A stretch of 64,000 bases of DNA, from contig NZ_WELI01000011.1 in the NCBI RefSeq assembly GCF_009184635.1, positions 1 through 64,000 on the forward strand. Reading direction: 5' to 3'. This DNA comes from Rudanella paleaurantiibacter (GTDB lineage: Bacteria > Bacteroidota > Bacteroidia > Cytophagales > Spirosomataceae). Below, in pieces: positions 33,167 to 40,628 of this stretch. The notes beneath the pieces were generated by a model. It was not told where the DNA came from. It did no database searches and was given only the letters and a program-made list of their open reading frames with translations. Each line of letters opens with the position of its first letter. Position 1 is the first letter of the stretch. The position numbers and the translations under genes are program-made.

Positions 33167-33946
33167 TTAGAGAGCCCGGTCGAGGTGCACGTACCCGCCA
33201 TCGACGTGGAAGAGTTGCCCGGTGGTATGGCTCGATTTTGCCGAGAGCAAAAAGGCCACCATCTGCCCGATTTCGTCGGCGGTTGTCATACGGTTTTCGA
33301 GCGGAATTTTGGCGGTAATGGCTGCCAGCTTGGCCGCCGGGTCGGGGAAGGTGCTAATCCATTGGGCGTACAGGGGCGTGAAACATTCGGCCACGATAAG
33401 GGCATTGACCCGAATCCCGTAGGGCAGGAGTTCTACGGCCCACTCGCGGGTGAGGGCGTTGCGCCCACCATTGGCGGCTGCATAGGCCGAGGTGTTGCCC
33501 TGTCCCGTTTCGGCCGTTTTTGACCCGATGTTCACAATACTTCCCCGGCTCGCCTTGAGGTAGGGGAGGGCGTGGTGCGCCATGAGGTAATAATGCACGA
33601 GGTTTTTGTGCAGCGAGTCGATAAAAGCGGTGTGATTCCCGTTTTCCAGACCCACGCCATCGTTCACACCGGCATTATTCACCAGTCCGTCAATTCGGCC
33701 AAAAGCCGCGACGGCCTCCTCTACGGCACGGGCGCAGTGGTCGGGTTGTGTCAGTTCGGCCTGAACGGCCAATGCACGGCCCCCGGCGGCTTCAAGTGTG
33801 GCGACGGTGGCCCGGTTGTCGGCTTTATTCCGGCCGATGATGACGGGAATGGCCCCTTCGGCCGCGAGAATCCGGCAGATGCCTTCGCCAATGCCCTTGG
33901 CCCCGCCCGTTACGAGAATAACCTTGTCGGTAAGTTGTAAATCCAT
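33167..33946 (-). CDS. SDR-family dehydrogenase, candidate L-fucose dehydrogenase
   Basis: A start at 33946 gives 259 residues; upstream sequence to 34048 holds a terminator hairpin and is not coding. Cofactor motif TGGAKGIG (13-20), NNAG at 90-93, catalytic Ser in IVNIGSKTAETGQG. The Tyr is Tyr155, but the usual Lys four residues on is Asn159 (SAYAAANGGRNA), a departure from YxxxK. The C-terminal TGQLFHVDGGYVHL is normal. In the nonphosphorylating L-fucose route the first step is oxidation of L-fucose by an SDR. With a second SDR at 36076 fitting a later step, this one is the better candidate for it. A different sugar or a non-catalytic role is possible given the Asn. Confidence 0.75.
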   Translation of the reverse strand: MDLQLTDKVILVTGGAKGIGEGICRILAAEGAIPVIIGRNKADNRATVATLEAAGGRALAVQAELTQPDHCARAVEEAVAAFGRIDGLVNNAGVNDGVGLENGNHTAFIDSLHKNLVHYYLMAHHALPYLKASRGSIVNIGSKTAETGQGNTSAYAAANGGRNALTREWAVELLPYGIRVNALIVAECFTPLYAQWISTFPDPAAKLAAITAKIPLENRMTTADEIGQMVAFLLSAKSSHTTGQLFHVDGGYVHLDRAL

Positions 33947-33961
33947 GTTTGACTTGTTTAG

Positions 33962-33999
33962 AAAAAAAGAAAGCCAGCACGCAAATGCATGTGGCTTTC
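33962..33999 (-). terminator. intrinsic terminator/attenuator between the bisphosphatase and SDR genes
   Basis: On the minus strand, GAAAGCCACA (33999-33990) pairs with the TGGCTTTC part of TGCTGGCTTTC (33979-33969), followed by a run of seven Ts (33968-33962). It starts 17 bases after the bisphosphatase stop and ends 15 bases before the SDR start at 33946, leaving no room for a separate promoter. Confidence 0.65.
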
Positions 34000-34016
34000 G
34001 GTTGCTCCAACCTTTT

Positions 34017-35018
34017 TTATTGAACGAAAAATGTGAGTAGCTCATCAATCATCGCCGTGGAGCCGAGGTAAAGCGGGCTCCGTTGATGAATTGACTGGGG
34101 CGGAATGTCCAGAATATCAAGGACTCCGTCGATGGCCTGCCCACCGGCCTGCTCCATGAGGTAAGCCAGGGGGTAGCATTCGTACAAAAGCCGCAGTTTG
34201 CCCAGGGGTAAGGCGGTCGTGGGTGGGTAGAGATAAATGCCCCCTTTGAGCAGGTTTCGGTGAAAATCGCCCACGAGTGAGCCAATGTACCGCCCCGCGT
34301 AGTGTTGCTCGTGGCAATGGTCGAGGTACTGCTGCACCCCGTCGGAAAAGAGCCGCCGGTTGCCTTCGTTGCACGAGTAAATGCGGCCCTGCTGCGGAAT
34401 CTGCATGAGGGCGTGCGACAGAAAAAACTCACCCAGCGAATGGTCGTAGGTGAACCCGTTGACGCCATGCCCGGTGGCATACACGAGCATGGTCGAGGAG
34501 CCGTACAACACGTACCCAGCCGCTACCTGCCGACGGCCACCCTGCAAAAAGTCGGCTTCGGTGGGCTCGGTACCGGCGGGCGTGACGCGTCGGTAAATCG
34601 AGAAAATAGTGCCAATCGACACGTTTACGTCGATGTTCGACGAGCCGTCGAGCGGGTCGATGGCAACCACGTAGTGCGCGTGCCGGTTGCCGGTCTGAAT
34701 AATGGCGTCACGTTCTTCGGAGACAATAGCGGCTACTTCGCCCCCGTTGGTCAGGGCGCGGATAAACCGAATATCGGCCACCACATCGAGTTTCTGCTGG
34801 CTCTCCCCCTGCACGTTGGCTGTTCCGAAAGCGCCCGTAATATCGATCAGGCCCGCCCGGTTGATTTCGCGGTTTACTACTTTGGCCGCCAGCGCAATGT
34901 CGCGCAGGAGTTGCGATAGCTCGCCCGACGCGTGCGGAAACGCGGCCTGATTCTGCATGATAAACCGGTCGAGCGTGATGCCAACGGGCAGGGCAAGCGG
35001 ATGTTCGTCTGTGCGCAT
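34017..35018 (-). CDS. fbp: class 1 fructose-1,6-bisphosphatase
   Basis: 333 residues, the usual length for class 1. The metal and substrate motif [20 protein letters not shown] is intact, with VSEERDAI upstream. [39 protein letters not shown] and [10 protein letters not shown] are all family blocks. It removes the 1-phosphate of fructose-1,6-bisphosphate, the committed step of gluconeogenesis in the cytosol. Its place among fucose-degradation genes is unusual. If fucose is broken down to pyruvate and lactate, hexose phosphates must be rebuilt through this step. It has terminator-like hairpins both before its start (35037-35070) and after its stop (33969-33999). Confidence 0.95.
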   Translation of the reverse strand: MRTDEHPLALPVGITLDRFIMQNQAAFPHASGELSQLLRDIALAAKVVNREINRAGLIDITGAFGTANVQGESQQKLDVVADIRFIRALTNGGEVAAIVSEERDAIIQTGNRHAHYVVAIDPLDGSSNIDVNVSIGTIFSIYRRVTPAGTEPTEADFLQGGRRQVAAGYVLYGSSTMLVYATGHGVNGFTYDHSLGEFFLSHALMQIPQQGRIYSCNEGNRRLFSDGVQQYLDHCHEQHYAGRYIGSLVGDFHRNLLKGGIYLYPPTTALPLGKLRLLYECYPLAYLMEQAGGQAIDGVLDILDIPPQSIHQRSPLYLGSTAMIDELLTFFVQ

Positions 35019-35030
35019 ACGTGTGTCGTG

Positions 35031-35070
35031 AAAAAAAGATAGCCTCCGCTCAAGCCGACGAAGGCTATCT
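35031..35070 (-). terminator. intrinsic terminator/attenuator before fbp
   Basis: On the minus strand, AGATAGCCT (35070-35062) pairs with AGGCTATCT (35045-35037) and is followed by seven Ts in total from the end of the stem through 35031. It begins 18 bases after the upstream stop (35088) and ends about 12 bases before the fbp start at 35018. Confidence 0.7.
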
Positions 35071-35087
35071 GACTAACCTATTTTGAA

Positions 35088-35960
35088 CTAATCTTCCTCT
35101 GTAAAAGCCCGCACGGTTTGCCGGGCGGTGCCCAGACCGTCGATACCCAGCTCCACCACATCGCCGGGTTGCAGGTAGGTGGGCGGGTTCATACCCAGCC
35201 CCACGCCCGGCGGGGTACCGGTAGAGATAATGTCGCCGGGTAGCAGGGTCATGAACTGACTGACGTACGCAATCAGGTGCGGAATGCCAAAAATGAGTGT
35301 GCGCGTGTTGCCATCCTGCCGGGGTTGGCCGTTCACGGTGAGCCACAGGCGCAGGTTGTTCACGTCGGTAATTTCGTCGGGCGTCACCAGATACGGGCCC
35401 ATTGGCGCAAAGGTGTCGCAGCCTTTGCCTTTGTCCCAGGTGCCCCCGCGCTCCAGCTGAAACGCTCGCTCCGACACGTCGTTGTGCAGGCAATACCCCG
35501 CTACGTACTGCATGGCGTTGGCCTCGGTCACGTAGCGCGCCCGTTTGCCAATCACCACCGCCAATTCCACCTCCCAGTCGGTTTTGGTGGAGTCGCGCGG
35601 GATTTCGATGTGGTCGTTGGGGCCGCAGAGGGCGGTGCTCGCTTTCAGGAAAATGACCGGCTCGGTTGGGATGGCTGCTCCGGTTTCGCGGGCATGGTCT
35701 TCGTAGTTCAGACCAATGCACACAATTTTGGAGGGCCGCGCCACTGGCGAGCCTAATCGCGTGCCTTCGGGAATTGGCGGCAGCAGATTTTCAAGCTGTT
35801 GCGGAATGCTGTTGATGTGATTCCGCAATCGGATGAGGCCGTCTTCGGCAAAAAAAGCCTCGTCGTAGTCGCGCACGAGGGCCGATGCGTCGTAAAATTT
35901 TCCGCCCAGTTCAAGGCCGGGTTTCTCATGCCCGACGGGGCCAAAACGTAGCAGTTTCAT
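35088..35960 (-). CDS. fumarylacetoacetate hydrolase-family protein, probable 2,4-diketo-3-deoxy-L-fuconate hydrolase
   Basis: A start at 35960 gives 290 residues (MKLLRFGPVGHEKPGLELGG); a six-residue upstream extension is unlikely. The catalytic FAH domain is complete: KIVCIGLNYEDHARETGAAI, then STKTDWEVELAVVIGKRARY with its acidic metal ligands, then FQLERGGTWDKGKGCDTFAP and GDIISTGTPPGVGLG. The length and N-terminal module match the subfamily that splits 2,4-diketo-3-deoxy-L-fuconate or -rhamnonate into pyruvate and L-lactate. LutABC encoded nearby would then oxidise the L-lactate. Substrate is inferred from cluster content; related 3-keto acids are possible. Confidence 0.85.
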   Translation of the reverse strand: MKLLRFGPVGHEKPGLELGGKFYDASALVRDYDEAFFAEDGLIRLRNHINSIPQQLENLLPPIPEGTRLGSPVARPSKIVCIGLNYEDHARETGAAIPTEPVIFLKASTALCGPNDHIEIPRDSTKTDWEVELAVVIGKRARYVTEANAMQYVAGYCLHNDVSERAFQLERGGTWDKGKGCDTFAPMGPYLVTPDEITDVNNLRLWLTVNGQPRQDGNTRTLIFGIPHLIAYVSQFMTLLPGDIISTGTPPGVGLGMNPPTYLQPGDVVELGIDGLGTARQTVRAFTEED

Positions 35961-35967
35961 GGTAAGT

Positions 35968-36060
35968 GAATGAACCATGTAAAATGCATAATGAACAATT
36001 GGATTGCCTGCTGATAATCAGCTAATTCATTATACGTTTTACATTGTTTATTATACATTT
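35968..36060 (+). repeat. ~93-bp AT-rich inverted-end repeat, copy 2 of 3
   Basis: It fills the gap between the FAH and SDR genes. The ends GAACCATGTAAAATGCATAA and its near-complement TTATACGTTTTACATTG flank the core CCTGCTGATAATCAGCTA. It is the same family as 3411-3490 and, inverted, 42043-42137; the match to the last is about full length. Confidence 0.75.
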
Positions 36061-36075
36061 AATTCAAGTTCTTAA

Positions 36076-36840
36076 TCAGTTGTTTAGACGGACAAACCCG
36101 CCGTCGATGGGGTAATCGCAGCCAGTGATAAAGGCGGCTTCGTCGGAACACAGGTACAGGGCGAGGGCGGCCACTTCGTCGGGTTTGCCCATGCGGCCAA
36201 TCGGCTGACTTTGGGCCAGTTTCTCGAACATTTCGGGCTCCCGGCCGGGGTAGTTTCGGGCCAGAAAGCCATCTACAAACGGGGTATGTATCCGCGCCGG
36301 GCTGATGCAGTTGCAGCGGATACGGTCGGTCAGGTAGTCGCGGGCTACCGAGAGGGTCATGGCCTGCACGGCTCCTTTGCTCATGGAATAGGCAAACCGG
36401 TCGGGAATACCCACCAGAGCCGCAATGGACGATAGGTTCAGAATGACCCCACCTCCCTGCGCCTGCATGAGCGGCACCACCGCCGACAGGCAATTGTACA
36501 CCCCTTTCACGTTGACCGACACCACCCGGTCGAAGTCGGCTTCGGTGGTTTGGTGGAGTTTCCCGACATGGGCAATGCCCGCGTTATTGACCAGTATATC
36601 TATCCGGCGAATTTTGCTAATGGTATGGTTTACCTGCCGGCTATTGGCCACATCACAGGCATGGACGTAGGCGTTGCCGCCCTCAGCCCGGATGGCATCG
36701 GCGGTTTGGTTAGCTGTGTCGGTATCAAAATCGAGGAGGTGCACGGTGGCTCCCTGCCGCGCAAACAGGCGCGAGATAGCCGCTCCAATTCCGCTGCCCC
36801 CGCCGGTTATCACGGCGATTTTATCGGTTAGTTTAAACAT
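36076..36840 (-). CDS. SDR-family dehydrogenase, candidate 2-keto-3-deoxy-L-fuconate dehydrogenase
   Basis: 254 residues with a complete SDR core: TGGGSGIG (12-19), Asp in LLDFD after strand two (favouring NAD), NNAG (85-88), NLSSIAALVG, and Tyr151/Lys155 in FAYSMSKGAVQ. The segment CISPARIHTPFVDGFLARNY and the PIGRMGKPDEVAALALYLCS tail resemble the SDRs that oxidise 2-keto-3-deoxy-L-fuconate to the diketo acid, the step before the FAH-family enzyme. It lies between the fucosidase and FAH genes on the same strand. The alternative is the L-fucose dehydrogenase of the route. The assignment between the two SDRs is inferred. Confidence 0.8.
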   Translation of the reverse strand: MFKLTDKIAVITGGGSGIGAAISRLFARQGATVHLLDFDTDTANQTADAIRAEGGNAYVHACDVANSRQVNHTISKIRRIDILVNNAGIAHVGKLHQTTEADFDRVVSVNVKGVYNCLSAVVPLMQAQGGGVILNLSSIAALVGIPDRFAYSMSKGAVQAMTLSVARDYLTDRIRCNCISPARIHTPFVDGFLARNYPGREPEMFEKLAQSQPIGRMGKPDEVAALALYLCSDEAAFITGCDYPIDGGFVRLNN

Positions 36841-36921
36841 GGTTTTGGTGTTTCATCCCTCAATGGGGCACAATTCTTCCGTTACCTCATACCCCCCGGC
36901 ACTCTTTCGCTCATTCACTCA

Positions 36922-38265
36922 TTAGTGCGCTCCATCCAGCTTGCTGCGTTTTTCACCGGCCAGTTCGAGCGGTTTAAACCGGGCGTTGGTGATTTTGAGC
37001 ACTGCCGGGTTCGGCCACTTGTTGTTGGTGTACAGCCGGTGCCCGTTCACGGCGCTGATAACCAGCCCGAGGGGCGTAGCCTGCCAGTTGATCGACGCAT
37101 CGAAGCCCTCGCGGTATTCCACCAGCTTACTGTCGTACCCCACCACGCTTACGTTGGTCTGTGCGCTGCCTTCGAGGGTTTTGAGCACAAACTCTTTCCG
37201 GTCGCCGTACTTCCATTCATTGCCACCCGGCACAAAAGCGTACACGGCATTCTCGCGGTTGCTTTTCACAAACCAAATAGGGCCTTCGCGGGTGATGTCC
37301 CACGACCGAACGCCGTGAATACTCTCACCATTGACGAGGTTCCAAAGCGCCACCTCGCGCAGTAGGGCCTCCTGCTCAATCTGAATCTCACCGTTGGGCT
37401 TGGGGCCAACGTTCAGGAGCAGGTTACCGCCTTTGGCGCGGGTTTCAATAAGCATATTGATGATTTCGGTGCCGGTTTTGTGCGGGTCGTTGGTGGGTTT
37501 GTACTGCCAGTCGGTGCCCATGGTGTAGCACGACTCCCAGGGGCCGGGCAGCGGCTTGTCGGGTATTTTTTGTTCGGGGGTGTTCATCTGCCCCCGGGTT
37601 ACTACCAGATTGGGTTGCAACTGCCAGGCGTATTCTTTCAGCCCCTCGGCCGGCCCGTCGAAGAACATAATATCAATGGGGCCGTAGTTGGTCAGCAGTT
37701 CTTTCAACTGGGCTTTGTCGTGGGCCATCAGGCCAGGGTTATTGGCCGGAAAATGCTGCGGGTGTTGCAACCGCCCGATGGGGATTTTTTGCTCGTACAG
37801 GTAATAAAAATCTTCGGGAGAGAAGTAAAGCCCAACAGCAATACCCTGTTTCCGAAAGGCGTCGAGCACCTCACGCACAATGTCGCGCTTGAAGGGTGTT
37901 TGAGCTACACTAAAAGGCGTTGTTTTGGTAGGCCACATGCAGAATCCCGCGTGGTGCTTGGCCGTAAATACCACGTATTTCATGCCTGCGAGCCGGGCGA
38001 GGGTGGCCCACTCGTCGGGGTCGAATTTTTTTGGGTTAAACGTGGCAGGAAGCTCCGTGGTGAACCGCTTCAGATAATCGTCCGAGGCTCCGGCCATCGA
38101 ATGGCTAATCACGGCTCCCACCTGCGAATCGAGGCTCCAGTGAATAAACATGCCGAAACCGAGGTCCATAAACCACTGCTCACGCTCGGGTTTATTGGCC
38201 GTTTGCTGCGCCTGAGCCGAAGTCAGGCTTAGGCCGATCAGCAGCAGTAAAAGAAGTTTTTTCAT
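36922..38265 (-). CDS. GH29 alpha-L-fucosidase, secreted
   Basis: A start at 38265 gives 447 residues with a signal peptide (MKKLLLLLLIGLSLTSAQAQ). GH29 blocks: GFGMFIHWSLDSQ, FNPKKFDPDEWATLARLAGM, KYVVFTAKHHAGFCMWPTKT, and the nucleophile Asp203 in IDIMFFDGPAEG. NLLLNVGPKPNGEIQ and GESIHGVRSWDITREGPIWF follow. It releases L-fucose from glycans in the periplasm or outside, feeding the FucP transporter and the dehydrogenases of this cluster. The C-terminal domain is a short beta-sandwich. Linkage specificity (A or B subfamily) is not evident from sequence. Confidence 0.92.
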   Translation of the reverse strand: MKKLLLLLLIGLSLTSAQAQQTANKPEREQWFMDLGFGMFIHWSLDSQVGAVISHSMAGASDDYLKRFTTELPATFNPKKFDPDEWATLARLAGMKYVVFTAKHHAGFCMWPTKTTPFSVAQTPFKRDIVREVLDAFRKQGIAVGLYFSPEDFYYLYEQKIPIGRLQHPQHFPANNPGLMAHDKAQLKELLTNYGPIDIMFFDGPAEGLKEYAWQLQPNLVVTRGQMNTPEQKIPDKPLPGPWESCYTMGTDWQYKPTNDPHKTGTEIINMLIETRAKGGNLLLNVGPKPNGEIQIEQEALLREVALWNLVNGESIHGVRSWDITREGPIWFVKSNRENAVYAFVPGGNEWKYGDRKEFVLKTLEGSAQTNVSVVGYDSKLVEYREGFDASINWQATPLGLVISAVNGHRLYTNNKWPNPAVLKITNARFKPLELAGEKRSKLDGAH

Positions 38266-38291
38266 GATTGAATAAGGGTTTGCTTTGAGTA

Positions 38292-38338
38292 TACTCAAGT
38301 ACCGGACCTCGGATTTTAGATACTGGACTTTAGACCTT
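38292..38338 (+). repeat. half copy of the TACTGGAC repeat
   Basis: GTACCGGACCTCGGATTTTA followed by GATACTGGACTTTAGACC resembles the left arm of the inverted repeat at 3490-3577. It lies between the UxaA-type dehydratase stop and the fucosidase start. Confidence 0.45.
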
Positions 38339-38358
38339 TTACGGGTTACGGAGAAGTC

Positions 38359-40041
38359 TTACAGGTTTACATCCTGTTGCCAGGGGATGAAGTCCGTTTG
38401 GCCGAGTTGTTCCGCTTTGGTGAGCACCCGCCCCGAGGCTACGTCAATCAGGTGCCGGAGCATCTGTTCCCCATTTTGGGCAATGGTTTCGGTCCCGTTG
38501 ACCACCGCCCCCGCGTCGAAATCAATAATGTCGGGCATCCGCTGAACGAGCCTTGTGTTGGTCGAGACTTTGACGGTCGGGGCCACGGGGTTGCCCGTAG
38601 GCGTGCCGAGCCCGGTTGTAAACACAATCAGGTTGGCCCCCGATGCCGCCATGCCTGTGGTGGCCAGCACATCGTTGCCGGGCGTACAGAGCAGATGCAA
38701 GCCGGGCCGGGTGGGCTGTTCGGTGTAATCGAGCACCCCGGCAACTGGCGCATGACCAGCTTTGCGGGCCGCCCCGGCCGATTTAATAGCGTCGGTGATG
38801 AGGCCGTCTTTGATATTTCCAACCGAGGGGTTCATGTCGAAATGGGCTCCCACGGCAGCTGCCCGGCGGGCGTAGTTTTCCATCAGTTCCACAAACCGGG
38901 CGGCATCGTCTTCGCGCTCGCAGCGGTCAATGAGTTCCTGTTCCACCCCGCAGAGTTCAGGAAACTCGGCCAGTAACGTGGTGGCCCCCAGTTGCACAAG
39001 CAGGTCCGACGCATGGCCGAGAGCCGGGTTGGCCGAAATGCCCGAAAAACCGTCGGAGCCTCCGCATTTAAGCCCCACACTCAGCTTGTGAAGCGGGGCG
39101 GGCCGACGCTCGTTTTGGTTGGCTTCAATCAGCCCGGCGAAGGTTTGGTCAATGGCATCGGTCAGTAGGGCGGCTTCAGTGCCGTAAGTCTGCTGGTCGA
39201 AGTAAAGCAGGGGCCTGTCGAAAGCCGGTTGGCGCTTCCGAATCTCGTGCCAGAGCGTATCAATCTGCGATTTCTGACAACCCAGACTGAGCACCGTAGC
39301 CCCGGCTACATTGGGGTGAACCAGATACCCCGCCAACAAGGCGCACAGGCGGTCGGCGTCGGTATTGGTGCCACCGCAACCCATGTCGTGGGTCAGAAAC
39401 CGGATACCGTCCAGATTCGGAAAAAGCCGCCCGGCGGTTTCGGTTTCGGTAATTTTGGATGGTTGGTCGGTCGGCGCGGCTGTCTCCCGGTCGTGACGAC
39501 CCGTTTGCCGGTAACTTTCAATCCGTTTCCGAACCTGTTGCCGGTACGTTTGGGGTTGTCCGTAGCCCAGTTCCTGCTCAAACGCTTCCTGCAACATGCG
39601 GATGTTACGGTTCTCGCAGAACACCAGCGGCACCACCAGCCAGTAGTTGCGCGTACCTACCGACCCATCGGCCCGGTGATACCCATCGAACGTGAGCGAG
39701 GTAAAAGCTGACACATCAGGCGGTTGCCAATGGTACGGTTGCCGACGGCTCAGGCTGTAGGGGTCGGCCTCGTGTTTCAGGTTGAACGTCGTGAGCGGTT
39801 CGCCGGGGGCCACGGGTTGTGTAGCCCGGCCTACGCGTACCCCGTACATCTGCACCGGGTCGCCCACGGCGAGGGGTACGGTGGTCAGCTTATGTTTGGC
39901 CGAAACGGGGTGAGGCAACACCAGCACCTTTCCCCCATGAACAATGCGATACCCGGCGGGGAGGTCCTGAAGAGCCACCAAAACCGTGTCGGTGGGGTGA
40001 ATGTGCAGAAACGTGCGTACGTCGGCGGTGAGGTGTGTCAT
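38359..40041 (-). CDS. UxaA-family (altronate dehydratase-type) sugar-acid dehydratase, candidate L-fuconate dehydratase
   Basis: 560 residues. The N-terminal SAF domain (about 10-95: IHPTDTVLVALQDLPAG, VGDPVQMYGVRVGRATQPV) is fused to the UxaA domain: YHRADGSVGTRNYWLVVPLV, then THDMGCGGTNTDADRL, SLGCQKSQIDTLW, GLKCGGSDGFSGISANPALG and the C-terminal HLLCTPGNDVLATTGMAASG. UxaA enzymes use Fe(II) to dehydrate sugar acids such as D-altronate. No D-altronate genes are nearby. In Campylobacter jejuni the fucose locus also carries a uxaA-type gene where an enolase-type fuconate dehydratase would be expected. The same role is inferred here. Its start overlaps the lutC stop by 4 bp. Confidence 0.88.
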   Translation of the reverse strand: MTHLTADVRTFLHIHPTDTVLVALQDLPAGYRIVHGGKVLVLPHPVSAKHKLTTVPLAVGDPVQMYGVRVGRATQPVAPGEPLTTFNLKHEADPYSLSRRQPYHWQPPDVSAFTSLTFDGYHRADGSVGTRNYWLVVPLVFCENRNIRMLQEAFEQELGYGQPQTYRQQVRKRIESYRQTGRHDRETAAPTDQPSKITETETAGRLFPNLDGIRFLTHDMGCGGTNTDADRLCALLAGYLVHPNVAGATVLSLGCQKSQIDTLWHEIRKRQPAFDRPLLYFDQQTYGTEAALLTDAIDQTFAGLIEANQNERRPAPLHKLSVGLKCGGSDGFSGISANPALGHASDLLVQLGATTLLAEFPELCGVEQELIDRCEREDDAARFVELMENYARRAAAVGAHFDMNPSVGNIKDGLITDAIKSAGAARKAGHAPVAGVLDYTEQPTRPGLHLLCTPGNDVLATTGMAASGANLIVFTTGLGTPTGNPVAPTVKVSTNTRLVQRMPDIIDFDAGAVVNGTETIAQNGEQMLRHLIDVASGRVLTKAEQLGQTDFIPWQQDVNL

Positions 40042-40628
40042 AGCGAATCGGCAAGGAGAAATACGGTTAAACTGCGGGGGCCATGCGCGCCAATCACCAG
40101 CGACTGCTCAATGTCGGCGGTTTTGGAGGGTCCAGCGATAAACACGCCGTAATCGAACGTCCGCCCGTCGAGCAGTCGGTAGGCATCGTGCATCGTAGCT
40201 ACCAGGGCCGACTCGGCCACTACCAGCCCCAGATGTTGGCACAGGAACGGCAGGGCGCGGTGCGGCAACGAATCGTCGGTGACCCAGATAGCCCCGTTCT
40301 CGGCTACCCCGAAATGACCCGCGCATATGGCGAGCTCGACGGTGGCCAGGGTGTGGCCCCGGTGGAGGTTTTGGTCAAGTTGCCGCGTACCCGCCAGCCC
40401 ATCTACCGCGCTCACCCAATCCATCTCCGGCCCGAAGGCTTCGCGGACATAGGCGGTAATCCGACCGGGGTCTTGCACCCGAATCACCTGCCCGCCAATC
40501 CGTTCGACACCTTTACAGAAGGTATCGGAAAGCGGTGCCACCGGGTCGGGGGGCGTTACCAGGGGCAGGGCCACGGATATGGGCTGATTTTGCCTAACGG
40601 TAGACAATATACGTTCGCGACTATTCAT
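40038..40628 (-). CDS. lutC: LutC/YkgG-family LUD-domain protein of L-lactate oxidation
   Basis: A start at 40628 (MNSRERILSTVRQNQPI) gives 196 residues and overlaps lutB by 8 bases. The 11-residue upstream extension is not needed. The LUD domain shows VELAICAGHFGVAENGAIWV, LPFLCQHLGLVV and VFIAGPSKTADIEQSLVIGA, the last with the GPSKTADIE motif typical of LutC/LldG. It forms part of the three-subunit L-lactate dehydrogenase with LutA and LutB. All three are present here, on one strand. Confidence 0.9.
   Translation of the reverse strand: MNSRERILSTVRQNQPISVALPLVTPPDPVAPLSDTFCKGVERIGGQVIRVQDPGRITAYVREAFGPEMDWVSAVDGLAGTRQLDQNLHRGHTLATVELAICAGHFGVAENGAIWVTDDSLPHRALPFLCQHLGLVVAESALVATMHDAYRLLDGRTFDYGVFIAGPSKTADIEQSLVIGAHGPRSLTVFLLADSL

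Noticed and set aside
33947-34048. 34-codon upstream extension of the SDR at 33167
   Set aside because: It spans a terminator hairpin with a T run, and the family start MDLQLTDKVILVTGG is at 33946.
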